A DNA stretch of 64,000 bases from NCBI GenBank assembly GCA_005881575.1, contig VBCA01000009.1, positions 46,297 to 110,296 of the forward strand, given 5' to 3'. The position numbers and the translations under genes are program-made. The notes below the pieces were generated by a model. That model did no database searches. It saw only the letters and a list, made by a program, of their open reading frames with translations, and was not told where the DNA came from. Of this stretch, positions 37,652 to 46,382 are shown piece by piece. Every line of letters begins with the position of its first letter. Within the stretch, counting starts at the first letter, position 1. This stretch comes from Betaproteobacteria bacterium (GTDB taxonomy: Bacteria > Pseudomonadota > Gammaproteobacteria > Burkholderiales > SG8-39).

Positions 37652-38428
37652 ATGACATTCAGCGAGCGTTTCATCGAGGTCGACGGTTGCAGGCTCAACC
37701 TCCGCCGCGGCGGCTCCGGCGAGCCGCTCCTCTACCTGCACGGGGCGAGCGGCGCGCCTGCGGTCCTGCCTTTCATGGAGAAGCTCGCGCAGCGCTTCGA
37801 CGTGCTCGTTCCCGAGCATCCGGGTTTCGGCGCGTCCGACGAACCCGGGTGGCTGGAGAACATGCACGATCTCGCGTATTTCTATCTCGACGTCCTCGAG
37901 AGCCTCGAGCTTCGCGGCCTGCACCTCGTCGGGAGCTCGCTCGGCGGCTGGCTCGCCCTCGAGATGGCGGTTCGCGACGCCTCGCGATTGAAGTCGCTGC
38001 TGCTCGTCGGGCCGGCCGGGATCTCGGTGCCCGGCGTGAAGCCAGGTGATGTCTTTCTCTGGTCGCCGGAGGAGCTGACGCGAAATCTCTTTTTCGACCC
38101 GGCGCTGGCGGAGAAGATGCTCGCGCAGCCGATGACGCCCGAGCTCCTGGATGTGTCGCTCAAGAACCGGCATACCGTCGCGCGGCTCGGCTGGGAGCCG
38201 CGCATGCACGACCCGTTTCTCCGCAAGTGGCTGCACCGCGTGAACGTGCCGGTGAAGATCGTCTGGGGCGAGGCCGACAAGATCCTGCCGGTCGCGTACG
38301 CGGGCGAGTTCAAGAAGCTCATGCCCGCGGCGGAGGTCGAAATCATCCCGCGCTGCGGGCACCTGCCGCAGGCGGAGAGGCCCGAAGAGTTCTGCGACAT
38401 CGTCATGCGATTCGCGGGAAAGAGGTGA
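37652..38428 (+). CDS. Alpha/beta hydrolase, meta-cleavage-product hydrolase-like
   Basis: A 258-residue alpha/beta hydrolase. YLHGASGAPAVLPF is the oxyanion-hole loop, LVGSSLGGWLALEMAVRD holds the nucleophile Ser near residue 96, WGEADKILP the Asp and RCGHLPQAERP the His. The pattern resembles hydrolases that cleave C-C bonds in meta-cleavage products, consistent with an extradiol-type dioxygenase 4 kb downstream, but amide or ester substrates are possible. It is 26 bp after the MetF-like gene and 4 bp before the luciferase-like gene. Confidence 0.82.
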   Translation: MTFSERFIEVDGCRLNLRRGGSGEPLLYLHGASGAPAVLPFMEKLAQRFDVLVPEHPGFGASDEPGWLENMHDLAYFYLDVLESLELRGLHLVGSSLGGWLALEMAVRDASRLKSLLLVGPAGISVPGVKPGDVFLWSPEELTRNLFFDPALAEKMLAQPMTPELLDVSLKNRHTVARLGWEPRMHDPFLRKWLHRVNVPVKIVWGEADKILPVAYAGEFKKLMPAAEVEIIPRCGHLPQAERPEEFCDIVMRFAGKR

Positions 38429-38432
38429 TGCC

Positions 38433-39596
38433 ATGGAAGTGATCCTGTTTCACCTCATGCCCTATGCCGATCTGGATCTGGAAAAGGGGCGCGCTAACGG
38501 CACCGTCTGGGTGAACCTGCCGAACTCGAACTTCGACCCCGTTAAGGGGCACAAACTCTATAACCGTTACCTCGATGAGCTCGAGTACGGCGAGGAACTC
38601 GGCTTCGACGCCATCGCGGTCAACGAGCACCATCAAACCGCGTACGGCTTGATGCCCTCGCCGATCGTCACCGCGTCGGCGCTCGCCCGGCGTACGAAGC
38701 GCGCCAAAATCGCGATCCTGGGGAGCGCGCTGCCGCTGCGCGAGCATCCGCTGATGGTCGCCGAGGAGCACGCGATGATCGACGTGATCTCGGGCGGACG
38801 GCTGATCAGCGGCTTCGTTCGCGGCATCGGCGCCGAGTACCATACCTTCGGCGTCAACCCGACTTTTTCGCACGACCGCTTCCACGAGGCGCACGACTTG
38901 ATCGTGCGCGCCTGGACCGAGCCCGGTCCGTTCGCGTTCCAGGGAAGACATTACAACGTCCAGTACGTGAACCTCTGGCCGCGGCCCTACCAGAAGCCGC
39001 ATCCCCCGATCTGGATTCCTTCCCAGGGGAGCAGGGAGACGATCGACTGGTCGGCGCACCCGGATCGGCGCTACACCTATCTGCAGACCTTCAGCCCCGC
39101 GAGCGTGGTGCAACGCTACCTGAAGATGTACCGCGATACCTGCAAGGGCTTCGGCTACGAGGCGGAGGACAGGCAGCTCGGCTGGGCGGTTCCGGTCTAC
39201 GTCGCCCAGACCGACGAAGCCGCGCGGCGCGAGGCGAAGCCGCACTTCGAGGCGTTCCGCAACGTCTTCGTCAGGATGCCGGTGGAGATGCTCCTGCCAC
39301 CCGGCTACACTTCGCGCGAATCGTTGAAGAGTGTCATGAAGGCGAAGGCCGCGATGTTCGCCGACATCACCCTCGAGAAATCGATCGAGCTGGGCGTAAT
39401 CGTCTGCGGTAGCCCGGCGAGCGCGCGGGCAGCGCTGGAGAGCTACTGGAAGGACATGCGCTTTGGAAATCTATTGGTGCTCTGCCAGTTCGGCACGCTG
39501 CCCGCGGATCTCACGCGGAAGAACATGGAGCTCTTCGCCCGCGAAGTGATGCCGGCAGTGAAAGCGTTCCGCTCGAGCGCCGAGCTGGTGCGCTGA
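38433..39596 (+). CDS. LLM-class flavin-dependent oxidoreductase
   Basis: A 387-residue luciferase-like monooxygenase using reduced FMN. Features: EELGFDAIAVNEHHQTAYGLMPSP, AILGSALPLREHPLMVAEEHAMID and SGGRLISGFVRGIGAEYHTFG, all typical of the bacterial luciferase-like TIM barrel, and RPYQKPHPPIWIPSQGSRET. No flavin reductase gene is adjacent. Such enzymes hydroxylate or cleave heterocyclic, amine or sulfonated compounds. It ends the apparent operon that starts at 35485. Substrate unknown. Confidence 0.88.
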   Translation: MEVILFHLMPYADLDLEKGRANGTVWVNLPNSNFDPVKGHKLYNRYLDELEYGEELGFDAIAVNEHHQTAYGLMPSPIVTASALARRTKRAKIAILGSALPLREHPLMVAEEHAMIDVISGGRLISGFVRGIGAEYHTFGVNPTFSHDRFHEAHDLIVRAWTEPGPFAFQGRHYNVQYVNLWPRPYQKPHPPIWIPSQGSRETIDWSAHPDRRYTYLQTFSPASVVQRYLKMYRDTCKGFGYEAEDRQLGWAVPVYVAQTDEAARREAKPHFEAFRNVFVRMPVEMLLPPGYTSRESLKSVMKAKAAMFADITLEKSIELGVIVCGSPASARAALESYWKDMRFGNLLVLCQFGTLPADLTRKNMELFAREVMPAVKAFRSSAELVR

Positions 39597-39623
39597 CCGG
39601 GATGATCGCGCAGCGGACGTGCG

Positions 39624-40976
39624 CTACTTCGCGACGAGCGCGAAGCCGCCGAAGCGCGACACGTAGAGACGTGTCAGCGCGATGCAGGCGAGCGTCCCGA
39701 CCAGGAACGGGACAGCGGCCCAGAGAAACAGGTCCTGCAGCGGCGTCTTCATCCCAATCAGTACTCCGCCCACGATCGGACCCACCACCGAGCCGACGCG
39801 GCCAACCCCGAAGGCCCAGCCCGATCCGTTCGCGCGCACCGAAGTGGGATAGATCATCGCGGAGGCCGCGTTCAGCCCGAACTGCAGACCGAGAACGCAG
39901 AAGCCCGCCAGGAACACGACCAGCATCAGCGTCGCCGTGGAGGCGAGGCTCACCTGACCGAGTGCTCCCACGGCGAAGACCGCGAGCGCGAACAAGATCG
40001 TCACCGGCAGGAAACCCTTCGCGTCGATCGGCCGCGCGAGCGCGAGTCCGCCCACGGTGCCGCCGATCTGCACCAGCGCCGTGGCGATGGCGGCCTCGGA
40101 CGGAGGGAGGTTCGCGCCGGTTAGCAATGTCGGCAACCAGCTGATGAGGAAATAGAATCCCATCAGATTGCAGGCGAAGCAGATCCATAGGAGCGGCGTG
40201 ATCAGCGCGAGGCCACCCTCAAACAGGTATTTCGGATTGAACCCTTTGTAGACCTTCTCGTCGGCTATGGCGAGCCGGGTTCCCGCCGCGATCGAGCGGC
40301 CCGGATCCATCGTCGAGAGCATCGCGACGGCGCGCGTTCTTTCCTCCTTGACCACGAGGTGCTTGAGCGACTCGGGCAGCCATAACGCGGCGGCCGCGGC
40401 CATGAGGATGGGTAGCACTCCGCCGACTGCGAAAATCGCCTGCCAGCCGTAGTGCGGCACGAGCCATACCGAGATCGCGCCCGGCACCGCGCCGCCGAAG
40501 GTGATGCCGGTAAACATCAGGATGATCAACGTGGCGCGGAAGCGCCGCGGCGCGTATTCCGCGTTCAAGGCGATCAGGTTCGGGAGCAGGCCGCCGATGC
40601 CGATTCCGGCGAAGAAACGCAGAGTGAGCAGGCTTTGCAGGCCCGTAGCCCAGCAGGCGGCGAGGGTGAAAGCCCCGAAGACGAGGCAAGAAGCGATCAC
40701 GGCGAACTTGCGCCCGTAGCGATCGCCCAGGTAGCCGAAGAGCGGCGAGCCGATGAGAATTCCGAACAAGCTCGCGCTGAACACGGGCCCCAGCGCGGCG
40801 CGGTTGGAGATGCCCCAGGTTCGGATGAGCTCCGGTGCGGCGAACGAGATCGCGCTGATGTCGTAGCCGTCGAACAGCACAATGAAGAACGACCAGATCA
40901 CCAACGCGGCGTTGAAGCGCGTGAGCTTGCGCTCGTCGATGAAGCGCGAGACGTCGAATACTTCCGCGGATGCCAT
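39624..40976 (-). CDS. MFS transporter, aromatic acid:H+ symporter-like
   Basis: A 450-residue, 12-helix major facilitator. FFIVLFDGYDISAISFAAPELI near the N-terminus is the aromatic-acid symporter (AAHS) signature, followed by GSPLFGYLGDRYGRKF between helices 2 and 3 and the matching motif of the second half at IDAKGFLPV. It should import an aromatic or related acid with protons. It is encoded opposite to the preceding monooxygenase operon, converging on it with a 27-bp gap, and 32 bp upstream of its start is the end of the solute-binding-fold gene on the same strand. Confidence 0.88.
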   Translation of the reverse strand: MASAEVFDVSRFIDERKLTRFNAALVIWSFFIVLFDGYDISAISFAAPELIRTWGISNRAALGPVFSASLFGILIGSPLFGYLGDRYGRKFAVIASCLVFGAFTLAACWATGLQSLLTLRFFAGIGIGGLLPNLIALNAEYAPRRFRATLIILMFTGITFGGAVPGAISVWLVPHYGWQAIFAVGGVLPILMAAAAALWLPESLKHLVVKEERTRAVAMLSTMDPGRSIAAGTRLAIADEKVYKGFNPKYLFEGGLALITPLLWICFACNLMGFYFLISWLPTLLTGANLPPSEAAIATALVQIGGTVGGLALARPIDAKGFLPVTILFALAVFAVGALGQVSLASTATLMLVVFLAGFCVLGLQFGLNAASAMIYPTSVRANGSGWAFGVGRVGSVVGPIVGGVLIGMKTPLQDLFLWAAVPFLVGTLACIALTRLYVSRFGGFALVAK

Positions 40977-41008
40977 GCGTGCTCCTCCCTATTCGCGCCG
41001 TGCGTTGG

Positions 41009-41899
41009 TCAGGAGGCGCGGTAGATCAGATTCTCGAAGCTGCGTTCCTTCAGATGTTGGTCGAGACCCCAGCGCCTTACTTGCTCGAATACTTCTTCGA
41101 ATTCGGCTCGCGGGATCGGCTCGTACACGAAACGCTCGCCGCGAGAGAAATGGCCGTAGTCCCAGGTTTGGTTTTGAAACTCCGGAGGAACGCAGTGTTT
41201 CCACAGCGGCAGGTACTTCGGCAGGTCGGCCTCGAGCACCCGCTCGGCGCGATCCAGCGCTCGCAGGTACGCCCGCACCTCTGTCTTCGGCGCAGACTCC
41301 GGCACCCACCACAGCGTATGGAACTCGTCGGCGATGATCTCGCGAAGGCCGAGCTGCTTCGCCATGTCGATCTGCGGCGGCAGCAGGCTCGCCGCCTCGA
41401 TCTCCTTGTTGAGGAGCGCTGCGAGGCGCGCGCCGAACCCACCCACGTTGGCGGTCTTGATGTGCTCGAGCGGCAAGTACTTCTCCAATCGGAAGGGGAC
41501 GTTGAAATGGCTCCCGGCACGCATGCCGACCGCGATCGGGACGTCCTTCAGATCCTCGGGTCTGCGGATCTTAGACTCCGGGCGAACGAAGATAGCCCAG
41601 GGCGAGACCCCGTGGCAGTCGGCCACCATGCGGCCCATGCCGGCGCTCGCGTTGCTGATCGTCCCCCATACGCAGGCGCACTGCACGACCTGCTCGCCCC
41701 CGCCCTCGGTGTAGGGTTTGTCCTGCGGCCGCTGAAAATATTCGTATTTCTTCCAGCTGGACTGGGTACCGCGGAAGGTCTTCCAGTCGAGCTCGACTTC
41801 GATGCCTTCGTCGGCGTAGAACCCCTCCTCGTGGGCGACGAAGTCGTTCAGCCCCATGCCCTTCGGCGCGACCTTGACGTGCACCAGCTTTCCGGCCAT
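41009..41899 (-). CDS. NMT1/THI5-like solute-binding-fold protein without signal peptide, copy 1
   Basis: A 296-residue periplasmic-binding-fold protein of the NMT1/THI5 type, with ADEGIEVELDWKTFRG and SPWAIFVRPESKIRRPEDLKDVPIAVGMRAGSHF blocks. It begins MAGKLVHVKVAPKG with no signal peptide, so it is probably cytoplasmic, which points to an enzyme or sensor rather than a transport receptor; 4,5-dihydroxyphthalate decarboxylases share this fold. CACVWG and DCH supply Cys and His residues in the presumed cleft. It is paralogous to the protein at 42904-43782, shares its strand with the MFS gene downstream and is divergent from the extradiol-type gene. Confidence 0.72.
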   Translation of the reverse strand: MAGKLVHVKVAPKGMGLNDFVAHEEGFYADEGIEVELDWKTFRGTQSSWKKYEYFQRPQDKPYTEGGGEQVVQCACVWGTISNASAGMGRMVADCHGVSPWAIFVRPESKIRRPEDLKDVPIAVGMRAGSHFNVPFRLEKYLPLEHIKTANVGGFGARLAALLNKEIEAASLLPPQIDMAKQLGLREIIADEFHTLWWVPESAPKTEVRAYLRALDRAERVLEADLPKYLPLWKHCVPPEFQNQTWDYGHFSRGERFVYEPIPRAEFEEVFEQVRRWGLDQHLKERSFENLIYRAS

Positions 41900-41992
41900 G
41901 CCTGCCTCCTCACGCGACTAAAGTGCAGTGGCTACTATACCCTGCGCCAGACGGTACAATGAAGCGACAAGGAATGTCATTTCGGAGGGGCC

Positions 41993-42907
41993 ATGACAGT
42001 TCGTTCTTTGCAGCACATCGCTCTTGCCGTGCCGGATGCGACGGTCGGCAGGAAGTTCTACACCGATTTCGGCATGGAAGCCCGCGAGTTCGACAAGCGC
42101 ATCGTCATGCGCTGCCAGGGCCGCGACCAGGATCAGGTGATCCTGGTCGAGGGCAGGAAGAAGCACATGCACCATGTGTGTTTCGGGACGAAGGCCGATG
42201 AGCTCGAGGGCCTGAAGAAGCGGCTCGCGCAAGAGGGCGTCAAGCTCGTGGACGCGCCGAGGGAAACGCCGGGCGAGGGCATCTGGTTCCGCGACCCCGA
42301 TGGACTGCTTGTAAACGTGCGCGTCGCGGAAGCCGCGAAGTGGCGGACCGTCGCGGAGTGGAAGATCAACAACCCGGGACACCTCAACCGCGCCGGCGTG
42401 CCCGGCCATCCGAAGCGGGACGTCCAGGTGCGCCCGACGCGTCTCGGCCACGCGCTGCGCTTCACGCCGCAGATGGAGAAGATGGTGGACTTCTATACGC
42501 GCGTCGTGGGCCTCCGGCTCTCGGACCGCGCGCAGGACATCGTCGCATTCATGCGCGGGCACGGAGGGAGCGATCATCACATCTTCGGCTTCATCAAGTC
42601 GGACCGGCCCGGCTTTCACCACGCGAGCTTCGAAGTCGGCAACGTCGACGAGATCGGCATGGGCGCCTGCCGGCTGCTCGACAAGGGCTACAAGGACGGC
42701 TGGGGATTCGGCCGGCACGTGATCGGCTCGAACTTCTTCCACTACATCCGCGATCCCTGGGACAGCCTCGCCGAGTACTTCTGCGACATCGACTACATCC
42801 CGGCCGATTCGAACTGGAAGGCGACCAACTATCCCGCCGAGGACTCCCTCTACGTATGGGGACCCAAGCCTCCGGAAGCCTTCGGGATGAACTTCGAGCT
42901 TGCCTAG
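41993..42907 (+). CDS. Extradiol-type (VOC) ring-cleavage dioxygenase
   Basis: A 304-residue two-domain vicinal oxygen chelate protein. The N-terminal domain (LQHIALAVPDATVGRKFY, then GIWFRDPDGLLVNV) is probably structural. The C-terminal domain holds ligands expected for Fe(II): His of RLGHALRFT near residue 152, His of FHHASFEVGN near 213 and Glu of SLAEYFCDIDY near 263, plus the DFYTRVVGLRLSD fold motif. This is the 2-His-1-carboxylate pattern of type I extradiol dioxygenases. It would supply a meta-cleavage product to the alpha/beta hydrolase. Its stop shares CTAG with the convergent gene. Confidence 0.82.
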   Translation: MTVRSLQHIALAVPDATVGRKFYTDFGMEAREFDKRIVMRCQGRDQDQVILVEGRKKHMHHVCFGTKADELEGLKKRLAQEGVKLVDAPRETPGEGIWFRDPDGLLVNVRVAEAAKWRTVAEWKINNPGHLNRAGVPGHPKRDVQVRPTRLGHALRFTPQMEKMVDFYTRVVGLRLSDRAQDIVAFMRGHGGSDHHIFGFIKSDRPGFHHASFEVGNVDEIGMGACRLLDKGYKDGWGFGRHVIGSNFFHYIRDPWDSLAEYFCDIDYIPADSNWKATNYPAEDSLYVWGPKPPEAFGMNFELA

Positions 42908-43782
42908 GCCGCGAGAGAAATGACCGAATCCTCGTACTTTCCCGGCCCCATGTCGCCTTCGGCGAAGATGCGGCGCTCGGCGATCCACTTGAAGGACTCT
43001 TCGAACACTTCCTTGGTGTAGGGTTCGAAGACGATGCGCTCGCCGGGCCCCCACCGCCGAACGTCCATCTGCTCGAGGAAGCGCGCCGGAAATTCGTTCT
43101 TGTAGTAGTGCGTGTAGAGCTCAGGGCGCAGATCGATGTCGCGCTGCGCGCGCCGCAGCGCCCGGAAGTACTTGCGCAGGTCTTCCGGATCGGGATTTCC
43201 CGAGATGGACGTCGCCATCATGAAGGTGGTGTCGATGACTTTGCGAAAACCGAGCTGTTCGAGAAAGTAGTAAGGCCCGCTGAAGAGGGACGCGGCGGGC
43301 ACCTTGCGGTCGATCAGCTTCTCCAGCCGGCTGAACAAGAGGCCGTCGGCAAACGAGAGCTTGATGTCGTCAAGGCCCATGTACTGCTCGAGCCCCTGGA
43401 TGGTGGAGTAGTGGCTGCCCGACTGGTAGCCGACCGAGATCGGCACGCCCTTCAGCTGCGACGGGTGCCCGATATCGGATTCCGGCGGCACGAATACGCC
43501 GCAGGGCGCGACCGAGTAGGCGTCGGCGTAGAGCTTGCCGTGGCCGGTCGAGGCGGCGACGTTCACGGTCCAGTGGCAGGCGCCGCTCACGTCGCAGGCC
43601 CGGCCCTGCTCGATGCTCTGGTAGGCGCCGATCTTGTTCGGCGTCGCGTGCTTTTTCCCCACGTCGCCGGGGCCGTAGTTGTCGCGGAATTCGTAGGCTA
43701 GGCCTTCGGCCTTGAAATAGCCCTTTTCCTCGGCCACCCATTCCTGCAGCCTGAAGTGCGGCGAAATCACGAACTTTGACAT
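42904..43782 (-). CDS. NMT1/THI5-like solute-binding-fold protein without signal peptide, copy 2
   Basis: A 292-residue paralogue of the protein at 41009-41899. The ATG at 43782 (MSKFVISPHFRLQEW, after GGAGG) is chosen over an upstream ATG. Shared blocks are EEKGYFKAEGLAYEF, CDVSGACHWTVN, VAPCGVFVPPESDIGHPSQL and PISVGYQSGSHYS, aligned with equivalent positions in copy 1. Again there is no signal peptide or lipobox. Both copies flank the extradiol-type gene, so they likely act on the same pathway, for example as decarboxylases, chaperones or sensors. Function unproven. Confidence 0.7.
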   Translation of the reverse strand: MSKFVISPHFRLQEWVAEEKGYFKAEGLAYEFRDNYGPGDVGKKHATPNKIGAYQSIEQGRACDVSGACHWTVNVAASTGHGKLYADAYSVAPCGVFVPPESDIGHPSQLKGVPISVGYQSGSHYSTIQGLEQYMGLDDIKLSFADGLLFSRLEKLIDRKVPAASLFSGPYYFLEQLGFRKVIDTTFMMATSISGNPDPEDLRKYFRALRRAQRDIDLRPELYTHYYKNEFPARFLEQMDVRRWGPGERIVFEPYTKEVFEESFKWIAERRIFAEGDMGPGKYEDSVISLAA

Positions 43783-43888
43783 CGAATCCTCCAAAATATC
43801 CGGCGCAGGCAAAATCTACTCCGACAAAAGATGGAATGCAAAGGAAATTCGCCGTGGGATTCGTCCCATCGGCCGTAAAATAGCGGCC

Positions 43889-44557
43889 ATGGAATTTCTT
43901 GTCGACGGCGTGCCGCGGGGAATCGAGATCACGGCCCTCGTCATTGCCGGCTGGACCGGGCGCGACAAGGCGGCGGTCGAGCACCACATCGCCGAGCTGG
44001 CGGCGATCGGGGTCAAGCGCCCGCGCGCAATACCGTGCTTTTATCGGCTCGGCGCGAATTTGCTCACCACGGCGCCCGAAGTGGACGTCGTCGGCGAGGA
44101 CTCGAGCGGTGAAGTGGAGTTCGTGCTTGTTGCGGCGCCCGATGCGATGTACGTGGGCGTCGGCTCTGACCATACCGACCGGAAGGTCGAGGCCTACGGC
44201 GTCACCGTATCGAAGCAGATGTGCCCCAAGCCGGTCGGCAGGGAGCTGTGGCGATTCACGGATGTAGAAGCGCATTGGGATCGGCTCGTGCTGTGCTCCC
44301 ACGTAACGCGCCAGGGAAAGCGCCGGCTCTACCAGGAAGGCGCGGTAAGCGGGATGCTCGCGCCGCGCGATCTGCTCGCGCGCCTCGCCGACTCTGGCGC
44401 GAGGCTCTCGCCGGGGGCCGCGATGTTCTGCGGTACTCTTGCGGTGCAGGGCGAGATCGGCGGAGGCGAGCGCTTCGAGATCGAGCTGCACGACCCGTTG
44501 AACAAACGCAGTCTCAGGCACGCTTACGCAACCCGCAGCCTCACGATCGCGGACTAG
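43889..44557 (+). CDS. DUF2848-like protein, possibly FAH-related
   Basis: A 222-residue cytoplasmic protein that I match to DUF2848. YVGVGSDHTDRKVEAYGVTVSKQM and MFCGTLAVQGEI recall the fumarylacetoacetate hydrolase fold, where acidic residues bind a divalent metal and C-C bonds of dioxo acids are cleaved, but the full metal site is not evident. It begins a tight run of genes (cupin 11 bp downstream, amidase 18 bp further, then the liv transporter). This position suggests a late hydrolytic step in a catabolic pathway. The family assignment is from memory and moderate in certainty. Confidence 0.6.
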   Translation: MEFLVDGVPRGIEITALVIAGWTGRDKAAVEHHIAELAAIGVKRPRAIPCFYRLGANLLTTAPEVDVVGEDSSGEVEFVLVAAPDAMYVGVGSDHTDRKVEAYGVTVSKQMCPKPVGRELWRFTDVEAHWDRLVLCSHVTRQGKRRLYQEGAVSGMLAPRDLLARLADSGARLSPGAAMFCGTLAVQGEIGGGERFEIELHDPLNKRSLRHAYATRSLTIAD

Positions 44558-44568
44558 GAGGAGGCGAC

Positions 44569-44958
44569 ATGGCAATCCAGAAAGAACACAAGGAGTTCTA
44601 CAAGGTCGACCTCGACCGCGGCTGGGAAAGGCTGCCGGGTTATCCGGACGGGATCCGGCAGCAGGTGCTCGCCGGATTCCTCGACGAGAAAAAAAAGCGC
44701 GGCTTTCGCACGCGTCACCTGCGCTTCGATCCCGGCGTGCACACGACCGAGCCCTTCGTGCACGATTACTGGGAAGAGGTGTATCTGGTCTCGGGCGATC
44801 TGATCGTCGGCAACGACAGGAACGGCAGAGGCGGCACCCGCTTCGGTCCCCATACGTACGCTTGCCGCCCGCCGGGAACACCGCACGGACCGTTCAGGTC
44901 GGAAACGGGCTGCCTTCTGCTCGAGATGCATTACTACGACGAGGCCGCGAAGCGCTAG
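44569..44958 (+). CDS. Single-domain cupin protein
   Basis: A 129-residue cupin, start ATG 44569 after AGGAGG. HDYWEEVYLVSGDLIVGND is the first cupin motif and YACRPPGTPHGPFRSETG the second, supplying likely metal ligands (His, Glu, His). The N-terminal helix-rich part ends in RHLRFDPGVHTTEPFVHD. Cupins of this type act as dioxygenases, isomerases or sensors; its placement between the DUF2848-like gene and the amidase suggests an enzyme of the same pathway. Confidence 0.8.
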   Translation: MAIQKEHKEFYKVDLDRGWERLPGYPDGIRQQVLAGFLDEKKKRGFRTRHLRFDPGVHTTEPFVHDYWEEVYLVSGDLIVGNDRNGRGGTRFGPHTYACRPPGTPHGPFRSETGCLLLEMHYYDEAAKR

Positions 44959-44976
44959 CCGCCGAGGCAAAACCCG

Positions 44977-46353
44977 ATGGCCGAAGCTGCCTTCCGCCCG
45001 ATCGCGGCGCTCGCGCATGAGCTCGCCGAGGGCAAGACCACGAGCCGCAGGCTCGTCGAGGCGGCGCTCGCACGCATCGCCGACGCCGGCGGCGAAGGCG
45101 GGCGCGTTTTCACCAAGGTGCACGCCCAGAGTGCGCTCGTCGCCGCCGACGCCTCGGACCGGCTGCGAAAGCAAGGCGTGGTGCCGTCCCCTGTGGCGGG
45201 GCTGCCCGTCTCGATCAAGGATCTTTTCGACATCGCTGGCGAGGTCACGACCGCCGGTTCGAAGGTCCTGCGCGACGCGGCTCCGGCGGCCGCCGACGCG
45301 GTCGCCGTGGCGCGGCTGCGCGCGGCCGGGGCTGTCGTCATCGGCCGCAGCAACATGAGCGAGTTCGCCTTTTCCGGGATCGGCATCAACCCGCATTACG
45401 GCACGCCGGCCAATCCTTACGACCGCGGCCGGCGAAGGATTCCCGGCGGATCGTCCTCGGGTGCGGCCGTATCGGTCGCAGACGGCATGGCGGCATTCGC
45501 GCTCGGCACCGACACCGGCGGCTCGGTGCGCATTCCGGCGGCTCTGTGCGGGATCGCAGGGTTCAAGCCGACCCGGACTCGCGTTCCGCTCGCCGGGGCG
45601 TTTCCGCTCTCCACCACCCTCGATTCCGTCGGGCCGCTCGCGCCCACGGCCGCCTGCTGCGCAACCGTCTTTCAGGTGCTGGCGGGCGAGCCGCCGCGCC
45701 CGCTCGCGGCTGCAGAGTTCCCTGGGCTGCGCCTCGGCGTGCCGAAAAATCACATGCTGCAGGATCTCGACGTGGAAGTCGCGCAGGCGTTCGATGCCGC
45801 GATGCAACGCCTGTCGCGGCGCGGAGCCGTGATCGTGCCGCTCGCCGTGCCTGAGTTCGACGAGGCGGCGAAGGCGAGCTCGGGCGGCGGAATTTCCCCG
45901 CCCGAGGCCTACGCAGTCCATCGCAAATGGATCGATCGCGAGCAGGAAATCGACCCGCGTGTGCTGGAGCGGATCCTGCGCGGCGGATCCGTCCTCGCGG
46001 CCGATTACATCGATCTGCTCGCGACGCGAAATCGCCTCGTCGCGCGTTTTACGCGGGCAAACTACGATATCGACGTTCTGGTCATGCCCACGGTGCCGCG
46101 CATCGCTCCTCTTATCGAGGGTCTGGAGCGCAACCCCGAGACTTTCCGCCTGTCGAACGGCAACATGCTGCGCAACACCAGCCTGATCAATTTCCTTGAT
46201 GGATGCGCGCTGACGCTGCCGATCCACGCGCCCCGGGAGGCGCCGGTCGGCCTGATGGTGGTCGGTTTTTCAGGCGAGGACGAGCGCGTCCTCTCCGCGG
46301 GCCTGGCGATCGAGGGCGCATTGGCTTACCAAGGGCCGGTTCTCGTACAATGA
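44977..46353 (+). CDS. Amidase (amidase signature family)
   Basis: A 458-residue amidase that hydrolyses a carboxamide to the acid and ammonia. The catalytic triad is visible: Lys in LPVSIKDLFDIAGE, the cis-Ser in RIPGGSSSGAAVSV, and the nucleophilic Ser in GTDTGGSVRIPAALCGI. The length is standard and there is no signal peptide. It lies 18 bp after the cupin and 29 bp before the ABC solute-binding protein gene, so a transported amide or a ring-opened amide intermediate is a likely substrate. It resembles GatA-type amidases, but the gatB and gatC partners are absent. Confidence 0.88.
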   Translation: MAEAAFRPIAALAHELAEGKTTSRRLVEAALARIADAGGEGGRVFTKVHAQSALVAADASDRLRKQGVVPSPVAGLPVSIKDLFDIAGEVTTAGSKVLRDAAPAAADAVAVARLRAAGAVVIGRSNMSEFAFSGIGINPHYGTPANPYDRGRRRIPGGSSSGAAVSVADGMAAFALGTDTGGSVRIPAALCGIAGFKPTRTRVPLAGAFPLSTTLDSVGPLAPTAACCATVFQVLAGEPPRPLAAAEFPGLRLGVPKNHMLQDLDVEVAQAFDAAMQRLSRRGAVIVPLAVPEFDEAAKASSGGGISPPEAYAVHRKWIDREQEIDPRVLERILRGGSVLAADYIDLLATRNRLVARFTRANYDIDVLVMPTVPRIAPLIEGLERNPETFRLSNGNMLRNTSLINFLDGCALTLPIHAPREAPVGLMVVGFSGEDERVLSAGLAIEGALAYQGPVLVQ

Positions 46354-46382
46354 AAAGCTACTCACACGGAGGGATAGGGATC

